In this document: in pieces, positions 35,828 through 44,892 of the stretch
How positions within the stretch are numbered: the first letter of the stretch is position 1
Layout: each line of letters opens with the position of its first letter
Assembly: GCA_017536765.1 (NCBI GenBank)
Contig: JAFXGV010000073.1
Coordinates: forward strand, 1-64,000
Source of the DNA: Bacteroidaceae bacterium
Lineage (GTDB): Bacteria > Bacteroidota > Bacteroidia > Bacteroidales > Bacteroidaceae
Direction: 5' to 3'
Length of the DNA: 64,000 bases
Made by a program: the position numbers and the translations under genes
The notes under the pieces: model-generated
What the model saw: only the letters and a program-made list of their open reading frames with translations
Database searches by the model: none
Told to the model about the DNA's origin: nothing

Positions 35828-36535
35828 TTAATATTCGAATAATGCAAGCAAGTTTGCGTTCTCCATAGCCTCTTCGTCGTCTTCGGCAATGAAATTGAGC
35901 TCTTCGGTTATGTATCCCCACACGCCATCCTTGCTGGCCGTTATATAACCGTCTTTCTCCTCCACGTCGTCATAGATGGGCTCAATGAAACCGCCGCTGT
36001 AAGTTACTATGCCATACTTTTCTCCCTTCTTTAGAGCGGCAAAGTTGTTGGCAAACTCATAGATGTAGTCCATTTCGCAAGGAACAACAACCTCTCCCTT
36101 GGTATTGAGCACACCTACCTTGGATTGCTCCCCCTCATTCCTGCGGCATAGGAACATATTGTTTGTTCCGTGCATATACGAGATGCAGTCGTAGTCGAAG
36201 TCGCAAAGTGCAGAGCCTGTCCCGTCTGGTGCTACCAATGCACACTTGCCCTCGCCGTTCACGGCGGCCATAGGCATCTTTCTACCCCAAGCATAAGAAT
36301 ATAACTCGGTGTACTCCTTATATATAGCCGGCACGCGCACCTTGCCTGCAATATCCTTCACACCCTTGCAACCGCCTTCCTCAAAGGTCACATCGAAGAG
36401 GTCGTACTCCTTCTTCAATTCATTGAGCTCTATGTATATGGCATTTAACTCCTCCATTGTGAGTGAATTGTTGTACATACTCTGCATCAGTGAATCGATG
36501 CGTGCTGCTGTCTCTGCGTTTCCTTGCTTCTTCAT
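35828..36535 (-). CDS. WG-repeat protein (paralogue 2)
   Basis: 235 residues. Helical N-terminus (1-50), then WG-type units (NGEGKCALVAPDGTG, KVGVLNTKGEVVVPCE, EKYGIVTYSGGFIEPIYDD, KDGVWGYITEEL) and an acidic C-terminus (EDDEEAMENA). It is similar in size and order to the 33016-33720 protein. It is driven by shared-promoter copy A and lies upstream of the AAA+ unit with 141 bases between. Substrate unknown; a sensor or scaffold is likely for this repeat class. Confidence 0.8.
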   Translation of the reverse strand: MKKQGNAETAARIDSLMQSMYNNSLTMEELNAIYIELNELKKEYDLFDVTFEEGGCKGVKDIAGKVRVPAIYKEYTELYSYAWGRKMPMAAVNGEGKCALVAPDGTGSALCDFDYDCISYMHGTNNMFLCRRNEGEQSKVGVLNTKGEVVVPCEMDYIYEFANNFAALKKGEKYGIVTYSGGFIEPIYDDVEEKDGYITASKDGVWGYITEELNFIAEDDEEAMENANLLALFEY

Positions 36536-36582
36536 AGTAGTGAAATTTAGATGTGATTAACTGTTCTTCTCTTTTTCTGTCG

Positions 36583-36627
36583 TAAAGATAAGCCAACTTT
36601 ACGAGGTGTGCCATTCATCTCATTCAC
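36583..36627 (-). promoter_or_regulatory. Shared composite promoter, copy A
   Basis: On the minus strand GTGAATGAGATGAATGG plus CACA (36627-36607), then a variable 16-base spacer, then TATCTTTACG with the minus-7 TATCTTTA at 36590-36583. Box start to minus-7 start is 37 bases, identical in all five copies. It drives the WG-repeat gene 35828-36535. Confidence 0.75.
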
Positions 36628-36660
36628 GGAGCCAATTGCGCCTGTCTTGAATCGAACGAA

Positions 36661-36688
36661 AAAGCCACAGCACTGGTGCTGTGGCTTT
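36661..36688 (-). terminator. Intrinsic terminator after the HEPN/HTH gene
   Basis: AAAGCCACAGCA and TGCTGTGGCTTT form a perfect 12-bp stem with a 4-base loop. On the minus strand the T-run of GGCTTTTTCG follows. It lies just beyond the stop of the gene at 36708. Confidence 0.85.
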
Positions 36689-36707
36689 AAGATAGGAATA
36701 TGAAAAA

Positions 36708-39308
36708 TCAATCCTTTTTCTCGTGCCAAAATCTCGCTACGGTATAGATGTATAGTGCAATATAATGTGATGTGTTTAATATTATCTCTGTCAAATTATG
36801 AGAAAACTCTTCTCCATGGGCTATCTTGTTGCGTTCATATTTAATTTTACGCAAACTCTTATGATATACATCGGTGCTGTATTGGTTTTTCCAAGCGCAA
36901 ATATCTGCTATATTATTTATGGTATCGCCAAGTCCGCTTACATTAAGAATGTAGCCTGTATTATCAAAATGTATCTCTCTCAATAATCTTTCGTAACAGA
37001 TAACAATATTTGTCATATATCCCATATACGAGTAAATGTCGTTCTGATAGTTCCATAATTGCACAAGATTACGTGGCAGCTGTACAGCCAAACGGTTGTT
37101 TTTATGTATGTCAAGTTGCTTAATGAATCGTATAAACTTATCGACACTCTCTTCGAAAGAGAATGCAAGCTCCCATTGCTTGGCAAAGAAACTGAGGTTT
37201 AAAATGATATTTTCGCGCAAGTCCTCCCAATCTACAACTATCGGTTTGCCGGCCTCACGAATGTGTCTCTCGTGCTTATCTTCAACAACAACGAGGTTTT
37301 CGACCTGTGTTTTATCATCTTCAACAGGTATAATAACCATAGGTTTGGCATACTCTATCTTCTCTTTTTCCAATTTAAGATAAGGCTTGCCCTCCTTGTA
37401 GATTTTTATAACCTGCTTGGGTAGATACTGATCAACAATCCTATAGAAAGCAGTTATGGCATTGTCACCAATATCTTCAGAACACTCCTTTTGCAGGTCA
37501 TTAAGGCGTATCTCGCCATTACCTGAGCCACTTAACAATGCCATTATCTTCGATACGACGACATCGTAATAACCAGGTCTGCGAGAGCGTACAGCAATCT
37601 TTTTAAGTTCTTCGTCTTCCAGTTTCCTGCCTCTCTCTGTAAGCCGAACCACCTTATCTTTTATATTAAAGATTCCCTCTTTACCCTCGGCGTAACGCAA
37701 TAGATAGGCCTCTACACTACGGCTCATTTCATATCCTTCATCTGTCTTTGAGGCATCTTCTTTCAATCTGTGGTTTACTGCGGAAATTGGCAATGAGTAC
37801 TCGGGAGTATTCATTAAATAACCGTGAACCATTCTTATTGCCCAATTTACCAACCCTTGTTGCGATTTTTTTCTCCACGAATGCCCGTCTTTATAATCTT
37901 GAATGTATTCCCAGTTGCAAAAACAATCGTGTTCATTATTGTCAACGGCACAGTTGTCCGTTACATAGCTCCTAATTGTAAGTTCGTTCAGATTGGTGTA
38001 GCCCATCCTCTCTAAATCCGATAGCAGTTCCTTTATATAGAACATTTGCTTGTTTGCAATCCACTGCTCAACCGCACGTTTTACATTTAGTCTTGTTTCG
38101 CCGGACTCGTTATATTCAATCCAACCATTCTTGCCACCATAAACAAGCCAACTAATCTTTGTTTTTGCATTATTTATATTGTTTATAATAGATCTTGCCT
38201 GATTGTCATTTAGCTTACCCCTGTTAATAGTATCAATATCTTTTATATTTAGTTTCGAAGGCCTGTTCTCATACGCAATGCGAGCTACTTGTTGGTAGCC
38301 TTTAAGCTTTTCATATTTTAGTTGATACTTTACTTTGTCGTCTAATATGAGTTGCTCCACCCAGGTATGTTGTTCCAAAATTTCAAGAACAATATCCTTG
38401 TCAAAAACAAATTCGGTATCGTTTTGCTCCAATAAACTCATTATTTCATCTATATCCAAAGGACGCACATCGAAAATATCCGAGTTATAACCTAACACGC
38501 CACATAGGGCCTTAATATAAGTTCTTGCCCACAAAATGCTATCTTCTTTAGATATATAATATAATTGGTCAAAAGTGCTATATCCGGTTTCTGTCAATGT
38601 CCTATTATCCATTGGTGCGCTTTTCAATGGCAGAAACACGCTTGCAACCGTCTTCTCATAGTTGTTACATTGTAGAGCTTCGCACAATGTTTTATGGGAG
38701 CAAATAGTGGGAATGTGAGATATGAGTTCCTCTATTTTCTCCTTAAAAACTGGTGAGAACTTCAAATTTTCAGCAGATTTTATTTCGCTATTATAAATCT
38801 TTTCAACAAGCTCTACGTTCACTTGTCTTACCCTCTCCGTGGTGAGTTTAAGTTTCTCGGCAATTTCTTCTTTGGTATTTCGGTTAATGAAAAGCATTTT
38901 TAACCATTCAAGGTCTCTGCTTATACTACCTTTATATTTTGCAATAGCCTCAACACCTGCAATGTATTGTTTTATAGCTATATCTATCTTTTTCTCTAAA
39001 GAATACTCCTCCTCGTCAACTGATAAGTTTTCGGGAAATTCGTGAATGGCAATGCAACTGTTATAAACATCTACAACCGTGTCTTGCCCCTCATTGCTTG
39101 ACAAGAACTCTACGACTTTTCTAAATGCATCCCATTTTGCAGGGCCTGCATTCTTCAAAGAGATAAAAGTATTGTAATCAACACTTAAAAATTCATTGAA
39201 ATGTTGGAATGGTTGTTGTAGCACACAACTTAACTTACCCTTTAATCTTGGGAACAGCAACTTAATGATCTCTGCACAAAATGGAATGTTTGCAAATTCT
39301 TTATTCAT
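36708..39308 (-). CDS. Large protein with RNA-polymerase-like HTH parts and a C-terminal HEPN-type motif
   Basis: 866 residues, no signal peptide. Residues about 40-70 (LSVDYNTFISLKNAGPAK) read like the helix-hairpin-helix of the RNA polymerase alpha C-terminal domain. Residues 145-171 (TKEEIAEKLKLTTERVRQV) read like a sigma-70 region 4 HTH. Several winged-helix-like stretches follow. Near the end, RNKIAHGEE (Arg826, His831) is the R-x4-H motif of HEPN domains, in a helical context. HEPN proteins are often RNases of toxin or defence systems. The gene has composite promoter copy B and only about a 12-base leader. A transcription-linked or RNA-targeting defence factor is the favoured reading (inference). 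The HTH assignments are by eye. Confidence 0.65.
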   Translation of the reverse strand: MNKEFANIPFCAEIIKLLFPRLKGKLSCVLQQPFQHFNEFLSVDYNTFISLKNAGPAKWDAFRKVVEFLSSNEGQDTVVDVYNSCIAIHEFPENLSVDEEEYSLEKKIDIAIKQYIAGVEAIAKYKGSISRDLEWLKMLFINRNTKEEIAEKLKLTTERVRQVNVELVEKIYNSEIKSAENLKFSPVFKEKIEELISHIPTICSHKTLCEALQCNNYEKTVASVFLPLKSAPMDNRTLTETGYSTFDQLYYISKEDSILWARTYIKALCGVLGYNSDIFDVRPLDIDEIMSLLEQNDTEFVFDKDIVLEILEQHTWVEQLILDDKVKYQLKYEKLKGYQQVARIAYENRPSKLNIKDIDTINRGKLNDNQARSIINNINNAKTKISWLVYGGKNGWIEYNESGETRLNVKRAVEQWIANKQMFYIKELLSDLERMGYTNLNELTIRSYVTDNCAVDNNEHDCFCNWEYIQDYKDGHSWRKKSQQGLVNWAIRMVHGYLMNTPEYSLPISAVNHRLKEDASKTDEGYEMSRSVEAYLLRYAEGKEGIFNIKDKVVRLTERGRKLEDEELKKIAVRSRRPGYYDVVVSKIMALLSGSGNGEIRLNDLQKECSEDIGDNAITAFYRIVDQYLPKQVIKIYKEGKPYLKLEKEKIEYAKPMVIIPVEDDKTQVENLVVVEDKHERHIREAGKPIVVDWEDLRENIILNLSFFAKQWELAFSFEESVDKFIRFIKQLDIHKNNRLAVQLPRNLVQLWNYQNDIYSYMGYMTNIVICYERLLREIHFDNTGYILNVSGLGDTINNIADICAWKNQYSTDVYHKSLRKIKYERNKIAHGEEFSHNLTEIILNTSHYIALYIYTVARFWHEKKD

Positions 39309-39326
39309 AGTATTATTTTTCTGTCG

Positions 39327-39371
39327 TAAAGATACACCAACTTATTGAGGTGTGCCATTCATCTCATTCAC
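39327..39371 (-). promoter_or_regulatory. Shared composite promoter, copy B
   Basis: The box GTGAATGAGATGAATGG plus CACA occupies 39371-39351 on the minus strand. The minus-7 TATCTTTA is at 39334-39327 and continues CGACAGAAA, as in copies A and D. It drives the 866-residue protein. Confidence 0.75.
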
Positions 39372-39451
39372 GGCTATAGATTAAACTTATTTAATTACAG
39401 CCAAACTCTTTTTTCTCTATTCTATTTGCAATTGCCGTAGCAATACTGCTT

Positions 39452-40084
39452 TTACCTACGACTTAACAATGTAACGTCCTCTATAGTATGTGAGCTTGCC
39501 GAGTGGTAAGGTCCCAGGATGGCATTGTTGCGTTTCACCATAGTGGCAGTGAATGGATGATGCTTTATAAAAGATGGAATTTCCAATATGTCGCCATTAT
39601 TTAATTGAGTTACATTCTTTGTTTTATCTACTACTTTATAACGATTCACACTTATGAATTCCAACACAAGTTCCCTGTGTGGATAATAGTAAACTCTTAT
39701 GCGGTCTCCATGTTTAAGGTTTTTGATTAGAAAAAGAGTTTCATCGTTAGAGTCAACAAACATAGTAACATCTCTTGCCGCGCCACTGCAACGTTCATAT
39801 ATTTCATCGGTATTATCGAACAACTCTGTCCAGGTTGTGCAGCCAAGAAATTCTGCAATAATCTGACAAGTGCCAGGAGAGGTTTCGTATCGCCCACCAT
39901 CTGTGCGTCGCAAACGACCAAACACGCGTTTCCAAGTGCTTATGCTCTTTTCTGGAGTGTTTGTGATATCTGCAATTGCCAAGGCGAAACGCTCATAATC
40001 ATTGTCAGATGCAAGATCGCGAACCGATATGCAAGAGCACGCTTTCTCTAACAAAATTTCAACTATCTTGTCGGGTAAAATCAT
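39452..40084 (-). CDS. Hypothetical protein with HTH-like N-terminus
   Basis: 210 residues. The N-terminal 90 residues are helical, with STWKRVFGRLRRTDGG and a following Pro/Cys-containing helix pair that resembles small DNA-binding modules in Bacteroidota regulators. The second half is beta-rich (DRIRVYYYPHRELVLEF, then NNGDILEIPSF). No named family. It lies 30 bases after the 122-residue gene in the same direction. As an alternative, it may be a nucleic-acid-binding accessory of the divergent kinase. Confidence 0.55.
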   Translation of the reverse strand: MILPDKIVEILLEKACSCISVRDLASDNDYERFALAIADITNTPEKSISTWKRVFGRLRRTDGGRYETSPGTCQIIAEFLGCTTWTELFDNTDEIYERCSGAARDVTMFVDSNDETLFLIKNLKHGDRIRVYYYPHRELVLEFISVNRYKVVDKTKNVTQLNNGDILEIPSFIKHHPFTATMVKRNNAILGPYHSASSHTIEDVTLLSRR

Positions 40085-40114
40085 AGTATATTTTTTGTGT
40101 TTAAAATCTTGTTC

Positions 40115-40483
40115 TTACGAAATTTCATAACCAAGGAATTGCCACAAGTCTTCGTACTCTCCGCTATCGGTTATTTCATAAATGGCGCGAAGGATTTCAA
40201 AAGCATCTTTCTGCGAAATGGTTTCACTCGACAGGGTTACTTCTTTCTCGGTGAGTCTTATCACTAGTCTTATTGTGTCCCAATCAACACCCCATTCACT
40301 CTCTTCGCCCGTTGCTCTTATTTTATACACTTGCCAATATTCATTGTCAACCATTATACCAGGCTGTTCAATATCGTCGTGTTCGTAAAAATTCAACTCT
40401 TTTCCATCGAGTAGCATATGAATTGCTGCTAAATAACTTATCGTATCATATTCTTCCCATTCTTCTAAACTGCGATTTCCCAT
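40115..40483 (-). CDS. Hypothetical acidic protein
   Basis: 122 residues, strongly acidic (about 25 Glu/Asp), with a W..YKIRATGEESEW beta stretch and helical ends. Not recognised. It starts divergently from the kinase fusion gene, 127 bases away, and is probably co-transcribed with the following minus-strand gene. Confidence 0.55.
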   Translation of the reverse strand: MGNRSLEEWEEYDTISYLAAIHMLLDGKELNFYEHDDIEQPGIMVDNEYWQVYKIRATGEESEWGVDWDTIRLVIRLTEKEVTLSSETISQKDAFEILRAIYEITDSGEYEDLWQFLGYEIS

Positions 40484-40562
40484 AGTCGTGTTTTTTTACA
40501 TATATCAAACTGTAATTACCTAAAACTTATAAAAGATTTATTTTTACTATAGTTATATGACT

Positions 40563-40593
40563 TTTGTAAAGATATGAAAAAAAGTTATTTTTG
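40563..40593 (+). promoter_or_regulatory. Promoter TTTG-N19-TATTTTTG of the kinase fusion gene
   Basis: TTTG at 40563-40566 is spaced by 19 bases from TATTTTTG at 40586-40593, a perfect Bacteroidota promoter. The start codon is 17 bases further on. Confidence 0.8.
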
Positions 40594-40610
40594 CAAAAAA
40601 AAAGAAATAT

Positions 40611-43340
40611 ATGGAAATTATGGATTTTGAAAATTTTGCCGATTCTCTGAAATCGTTATCAAATAATCAACAAGTAAATTCGAATAAAGAATTCAAAGAT
40701 TGGTGCGATTTATTGGACGCTTACTCGCAAATTTATTACGATAATTGCAAATTCAAAATAATGCCATTGGTGCTACTGGCTTTATATGCAAGAGGGGAAT
40801 TGAAAATTGAGAAGGATATTGAACTCGACAAAAACAATGTGCATTCTCCATTCGGGCTCGTTGTTGCGTACCGCGAGTACGATGATATAATGAATGGCTT
40901 TACCTATTCCACATTCCAGATATATAATGAAGAGGTTGATGACCACTTCTTTGGCGGGAAAAATAGAGTATTGCTGTGCACAACACCCAACAAAGACGAA
41001 GAGGAAGAGGGGAATGAACATATTATATACTACATCATAGAAAAAATTCTTGAAGAGAACATAAAATCCTATGCGGGAAATTCGCACGCAACCATTTCTG
41101 CATTCGAATTTTATGATTTTCTATGCCAACAACCTATAGATGTTGTAAATGAGAATGTGCAATATCTTTTTGAGATGGTAATGAAGCGAATTACAGAGCC
41201 TATGTACAAAGAGTTCTATGGCACTTCACCTAGCGTGTGTAATGAGTTTTACCAATTTGTTGGTGGCTTGCTTGATAAAAAGTGCAGCAACAATATTTAT
41301 CACCCTGCAGCAGGTCCCGGGAATATTATTAAAAACACAAATGAATGCGATGCGATTGCTACCACCTATTCAAAAAGTGAATATCTATACGTTTACTTTC
41401 TATATACACTTATATTGAAGAGGCCGTATATAGAGATGGATCTTATGACCGATGATTATAAATGGAGTGAATTTAAATGCTTTAACAGCCATTTTGGTTT
41501 CCCTGAATATATTGAGCCCTCTTTTATTCTCTTCGACAATGTTAATTTTGAAAAAAACTTTTTGAAAGAACTATTGATTGAATTCACCTACCGCCCGCAC
41601 AATTCAGAATTGAAAGGGTGTTTTTTAATTCATCAATGCGATCTTGAATATCTAAAAAAGGAACTTTATTCAGTGTTTGAAAGGTGTGTGAGCAAAGTTG
41701 TTTTTATGCCCGACCAACTTGTGGCTTTAGTTCTTGATGCCCAAAAAGAGAAAAATTCTAACATTACACTTGTTGATGCAACAGATGAAGAAAAATTCAT
41801 TGCAAAAAATGTTTTACGGAAAATAAGAACCGGTAAAAAATGTTATGAGCTCACCATTGAAGAGTTTGCTGATACCGATTTTCAATTCGATATAAACTGC
41901 ATTTTGAGGAAACGTATTTGCTTGCCGCCCAAACAAGGTATGAAAATCGTTCAGCTCAAAGAATTTCTTTCTCGTCCTCGATATGACATATACAACTTTC
42001 AAACAGTTCTGCAGAAAATTGATTATTACTCTTTAAATTACTCTTCATTTTTACCATATTATTGTTTGTATGGCAAAACGTTAATAAATATAAGCAAAAA
42101 CGAAGCTGTGAATTGTATACACAAGTCTTTGCTTGTAAACATTAACGATATAAAAAAATATCAACCAAAGATATTTGTAATAAACGACGATCTTTCGCAA
42201 GGATTCGAGTTTGGAGAGGTATGGCAATACGAAATAAAAAACGATTATATCGATGAAGGATACCTTATCTCAGAAATGACAAAAGAATATTTTGTAGAAC
42301 AAGTGTTTCCTTGCGCCAATATTAACGCTGTTGCTAAATGGGATACAATACTTGACTGTTACATATATATGCCGGATGAAAGAGAAACCTTAACCCCGGT
42401 GGAAAGGCAAAAACTACTGCTTAATGCGGGAAAGATGGAGTTTATAAATGAACTTCTTCAAAGCTATGATTACGATATAGAAAAGATTGTTTCTGCAGAA
42501 AAAAACGCTTTACCATATGGAACAAAACTATGTGGAGGACGGTATATGATTCTACAGGAGATAGGTTTTGGAGGCTTTGGTAAAACATATAAAGCTAAAT
42601 ATATAGGAGTGGATTGTAAAGATTTTGCACGTACAGTAGCGATTAAAGAGTTTTTCGATAATCAGTTCCAGAAAAGAGCATTTGGAACAACCGAGGTCAT
42701 AAATTCTTCAAGTCAGATAAAAAATATAAACAAGGTACGCAATAAGTTTTTCAGCGAAGCAGAAAAAATAAGAGAATTTTCCGATTGCGACAATATAATA
42801 AAAGTGCACGAGGTCTTTGACGAGAATAACACATCTTACTATTCAATGGAATACATCGATGGCAAGAATCTTCGCGACTATGTGCCGGACAATGCTGCAC
42901 TTGATGAGACAGAAGCTGTTAATATAATTCGTCAAGTAGCCAATGCCCTAAAGAGAATGCATAGTGCAAAGATGCTTCACTTGGATGTGAAACACTCAAA
43001 TATTATGATTGCAAAAGATGGTCGTGTTGTGCTTGTTGATTTTGGAACAGCTCATAGAAATTTAGAAAAGATAAGTGACTGCACCTCTGTTCCCAACATA
43101 AGAAGCAGAGGCTTTTCTCCATGTGAAGATATAGAATCTGCCGACGAGACATATGACATTTACTCCTTGGGAAGAACTTTGCTGTTTATGTTAGGCGGTG
43201 TAACAAAGGATGGTGATGATTCGGAAATGAAAACACCTGTTACGAAAGAGCTGTGGCAGTGTATAGAAAAGGCAACACAAAAGGACCGAAAATGTCGCCC
43301 TCAAAGCATCGATGAATTCCTTGAAATGCTGCCTTTGTGA
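40611..43340 (+). CDS. Degenerate N6-methyltransferase-like / Ser-Thr protein kinase fusion
   Basis: 909 residues. The N-terminal region (about 165-350) follows the layout of N6-adenine DNA methyltransferases: FYGTSPSVCNEFYQFVGGLL (compare FYTP..V..) then IYHPAAGPGNI (231-238, compare DPACGSG). The acidic residue of motif I is His, and no NPPF/Y motif IV is seen, so methylation is unlikely. The C-terminal kinase (about 643-905) is complete: Gly loop IGFGGFGKTYKA (651 on), VAIK, HLDVKHSN with D792 and DFG with D810. Such a fold may sense DNA or SAM and signal through phosphorylation (inference). Its stop overlaps composite promoter copy C for a phosphatase gene, so kinase and phosphatase look like a pair. 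No signal peptide. It is AT-rich relative to its neighbours. Confidence 0.8.
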   Translation: MEIMDFENFADSLKSLSNNQQVNSNKEFKDWCDLLDAYSQIYYDNCKFKIMPLVLLALYARGELKIEKDIELDKNNVHSPFGLVVAYREYDDIMNGFTYSTFQIYNEEVDDHFFGGKNRVLLCTTPNKDEEEEGNEHIIYYIIEKILEENIKSYAGNSHATISAFEFYDFLCQQPIDVVNENVQYLFEMVMKRITEPMYKEFYGTSPSVCNEFYQFVGGLLDKKCSNNIYHPAAGPGNIIKNTNECDAIATTYSKSEYLYVYFLYTLILKRPYIEMDLMTDDYKWSEFKCFNSHFGFPEYIEPSFILFDNVNFEKNFLKELLIEFTYRPHNSELKGCFLIHQCDLEYLKKELYSVFERCVSKVVFMPDQLVALVLDAQKEKNSNITLVDATDEEKFIAKNVLRKIRTGKKCYELTIEEFADTDFQFDINCILRKRICLPPKQGMKIVQLKEFLSRPRYDIYNFQTVLQKIDYYSLNYSSFLPYYCLYGKTLINISKNEAVNCIHKSLLVNINDIKKYQPKIFVINDDLSQGFEFGEVWQYEIKNDYIDEGYLISEMTKEYFVEQVFPCANINAVAKWDTILDCYIYMPDERETLTPVERQKLLLNAGKMEFINELLQSYDYDIEKIVSAEKNALPYGTKLCGGRYMILQEIGFGGFGKTYKAKYIGVDCKDFARTVAIKEFFDNQFQKRAFGTTEVINSSSQIKNINKVRNKFFSEAEKIREFSDCDNIIKVHEVFDENNTSYYSMEYIDGKNLRDYVPDNAALDETEAVNIIRQVANALKRMHSAKMLHLDVKHSNIMIAKDGRVVLVDFGTAHRNLEKISDCTSVPNIRSRGFSPCEDIESADETYDIYSLGRTLLFMLGGVTKDGDDSEMKTPVTKELWQCIEKATQKDRKCRPQSIDEFLEMLPL

Positions 43341-43381
43341 ATGAAATGAATGGCGCAGGGTGTTTTTGTATACTAATTTTG
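43337..43381 (+). promoter_or_regulatory. Shared composite promoter, copy C
   Basis: GTGAATGAAATGAATGG plus CGCA (43337-43357) overlaps the kinase stop codon. The minus-7 TAATTTTG (43374-43381) is a perfect TAnnTTTG, again 37 bases from the box start. It drives the phosphatase gene. Confidence 0.75.
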
Positions 43382-43404
43382 CCGTTGACTAAATAACTAA
43401 TGGT

Positions 43405-44154
43405 ATGCAAAAACAGGAAATAATTGTTATTGGCGATGTTCACGGAGAGCGTCGTTGGAAAGATATTGTAGAAAAGCACTCGGGAGGCCGGTTCGTGTTT
43501 TTGGGCGATTACAGCGACCCGTATGACAAAAACGTCCCGGACAACGAAGTGGTGGAGAATCTCAAGCAGATAATAGAGTTTAAAAAGGAGCACCCCCACA
43601 GCGTAACGCTTCTTTTGGGGAATCACGATGTACAATATATCTATGACAGGGCCCCTGCCTGTTCAAGATTTATGGTAAATTCCATGGACAAAATAAATGC
43701 GATATTCAAGGAAAATGTTGCATTGTTCAAGCAAGTATATAGCTCCGGTGGCCTGCTTTTTACTCACGCCGGTGTAACGGAAGAGTGGTTTCAGACGGCA
43801 TTTCCCGGCTGCGATAGTAACGATGTTGTTGAAATGATAAACAAATGCCGCGATAGAAAAGCTCTTTTTGCGTGTGGCATTGCCCGGTGGGGCGATGAAC
43901 TATATGGCGGAATATTTTGGGCGGATAGAAGAGAGTTTGAAAATCCTTTGAATGGCTGGACGCAGGTCGTGGGGCACAGCCGTGTGCCCGATGTTTTGCT
44001 CAAACGTACCAATGAGAAAACAGCCATATTCTTTTGTGACTGCCTGGCAATGGGCAAGTATCTTACTATAGAACAAGAGAACGGTTCACTTTATTTCTAT
44101 GAAATGCAATTGGAAGATGACAAGATGACCTTGCTTCATACGTTGCAGTTATAA
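43405..44154 (+). CDS. Calcineurin-like (PPP-type) metallophosphatase
   Basis: 249 residues, cytoplasmic. All metallophosphatase blocks are present in order: GDVHG (10-14), GDYSDP (about 33), GNHD (about 72), THAGV (about 119) and GHSR (about 194). These bind two metals and hydrolyse phosphate esters; PPP members dephosphorylate Ser/Thr or cleave diadenosine polyphosphates. It follows the kinase fusion by 64 bases but has its own promoter (copy C). It could reverse the kinase or act on a nucleotide signal. Choice between protein and nucleotide substrate is open. Confidence 0.85.
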   Translation: MQKQEIIVIGDVHGERRWKDIVEKHSGGRFVFLGDYSDPYDKNVPDNEVVENLKQIIEFKKEHPHSVTLLLGNHDVQYIYDRAPACSRFMVNSMDKINAIFKENVALFKQVYSSGGLLFTHAGVTEEWFQTAFPGCDSNDVVEMINKCRDRKALFACGIARWGDELYGGIFWADRREFENPLNGWTQVVGHSRVPDVLLKRTNEKTAIFFCDCLAMGKYLTIEQENGSLYFYEMQLEDDKMTLLHTLQL

Positions 44155-44201
44155 TCCCAACGCGCACTTGCTCATTAAGTTCCGTAAGATAATGGAAACT
44201 G

Positions 44202-44246
44202 GTGAATGAAATGAATGGTGCAGTTCGCTAAATGGCATTATCTTTA
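44202..44246 (+). promoter_or_regulatory. Shared composite promoter, copy D
   Basis: GTGAATGAAATGAATGG plus TGCA (44202-44222), then the minus-7 TATCTTTA (44239-44246) continuing CGACAGAAAA as in copies A and B. It stands before the truncated NADAR fragment. Confidence 0.75.
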
Positions 44247-44287
44247 CGACAGAAAAAAAGGGACTAATATTTTATAACCTTTCCCTT

Positions 44288-44782
44288 TTGTTTATTTCTT
44301 ATTTATATATAATTGTCATAAGCAGTTCTGAAAGAAAAAATCCAGTTTGTGAGAAAGTATGCGTCACCCTGCCATTGGGTGCGCCGGTGCCGGAAGGCTG
44401 TTTGCTTGAGGCTAATGCAAAGTTTCGTGACGAGATTCTTGCCACCAAGCACGGGCGTGAGGTGAAGGAAATCAACCGCGAGTCGAAGCTCTACAGCAAG
44501 GTGCGTAAGGCTACCGTGAAGGAGATTGGTGAGCATAATTGGGATTTGTATGCCTGGAAGGTTGCCTGTGATGCCGTGAGGGTGAAGTATGAGTACTGCC
44601 CCGAGTTCCGCAGTTTCGTCGATGCCAACCGTGACAAGTCGTTCATTGAGAACAGCTGGTGGAAGAAGATCCCAAAGGCAGGTGTTCTGAAGGTCACCGA
44701 CGAGGCAAGTCCTTACTTCGGCAAATACATTGGTTGCAACTTCACGGGTGTTGCCATTCAGAGTCGCCTGGAGGGTGTGTGA
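44288..44782 (+). pseudogene. 5'-truncated NADAR-family fragment
   Basis: The reading frame has no ATG at all; its first start codon is a TTG followed by a hydrophobic run unlike the family. The C-terminal half is NADAR-like: NWDLYAWKVACDAVRVKY, then EFRSFVDANRDKSFIENS and GKYIGCNFTGVAI. The ligand-binding N-terminal half (F.SN and EH.yQ motifs) is missing. Promoter copy D is intact upstream, so a deletion has probably removed the gene's beginning. A short GTG-started protein of the C-terminal half cannot be excluded. Confidence 0.6.
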
Positions 44783-44840
44783 AAACACACCTTGCCACGG
44801 TGATGGCTTATATAAAATTCACAAAGTACCTGCAATTGTT

Positions 44841-44872
44841 TTTGTGGGTGAACAAATTTATTCCTATATTGC
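44841..44872 (+). promoter_or_regulatory. Promoter TTTG-N20-TATATTGC for the ADP-ribosylglycohydrolase
   Basis: TTTG (44841-44844) and TATATTGC (44865-44872, 7/8 to TAnnTTTG) are spaced by 20 bases. The start codon at 44893 follows 20 bases later. Confidence 0.6.
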
Positions 44873-44892
44873 ACAAAGAAAAATAGACATAT

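Noticed and set aside
36630..36660. Possible tRNA fragment (GAATCGAACG resembles a reverse T-loop)
   Set aside because: The flanks do not pair as a T-stem and no acceptor or anticodon arm can be drawn.
44358..44408. ATG-started 16-codon ORF in the NADAR fragment
   Set aside because: It is in a different frame from the NADAR homology and ends at once.
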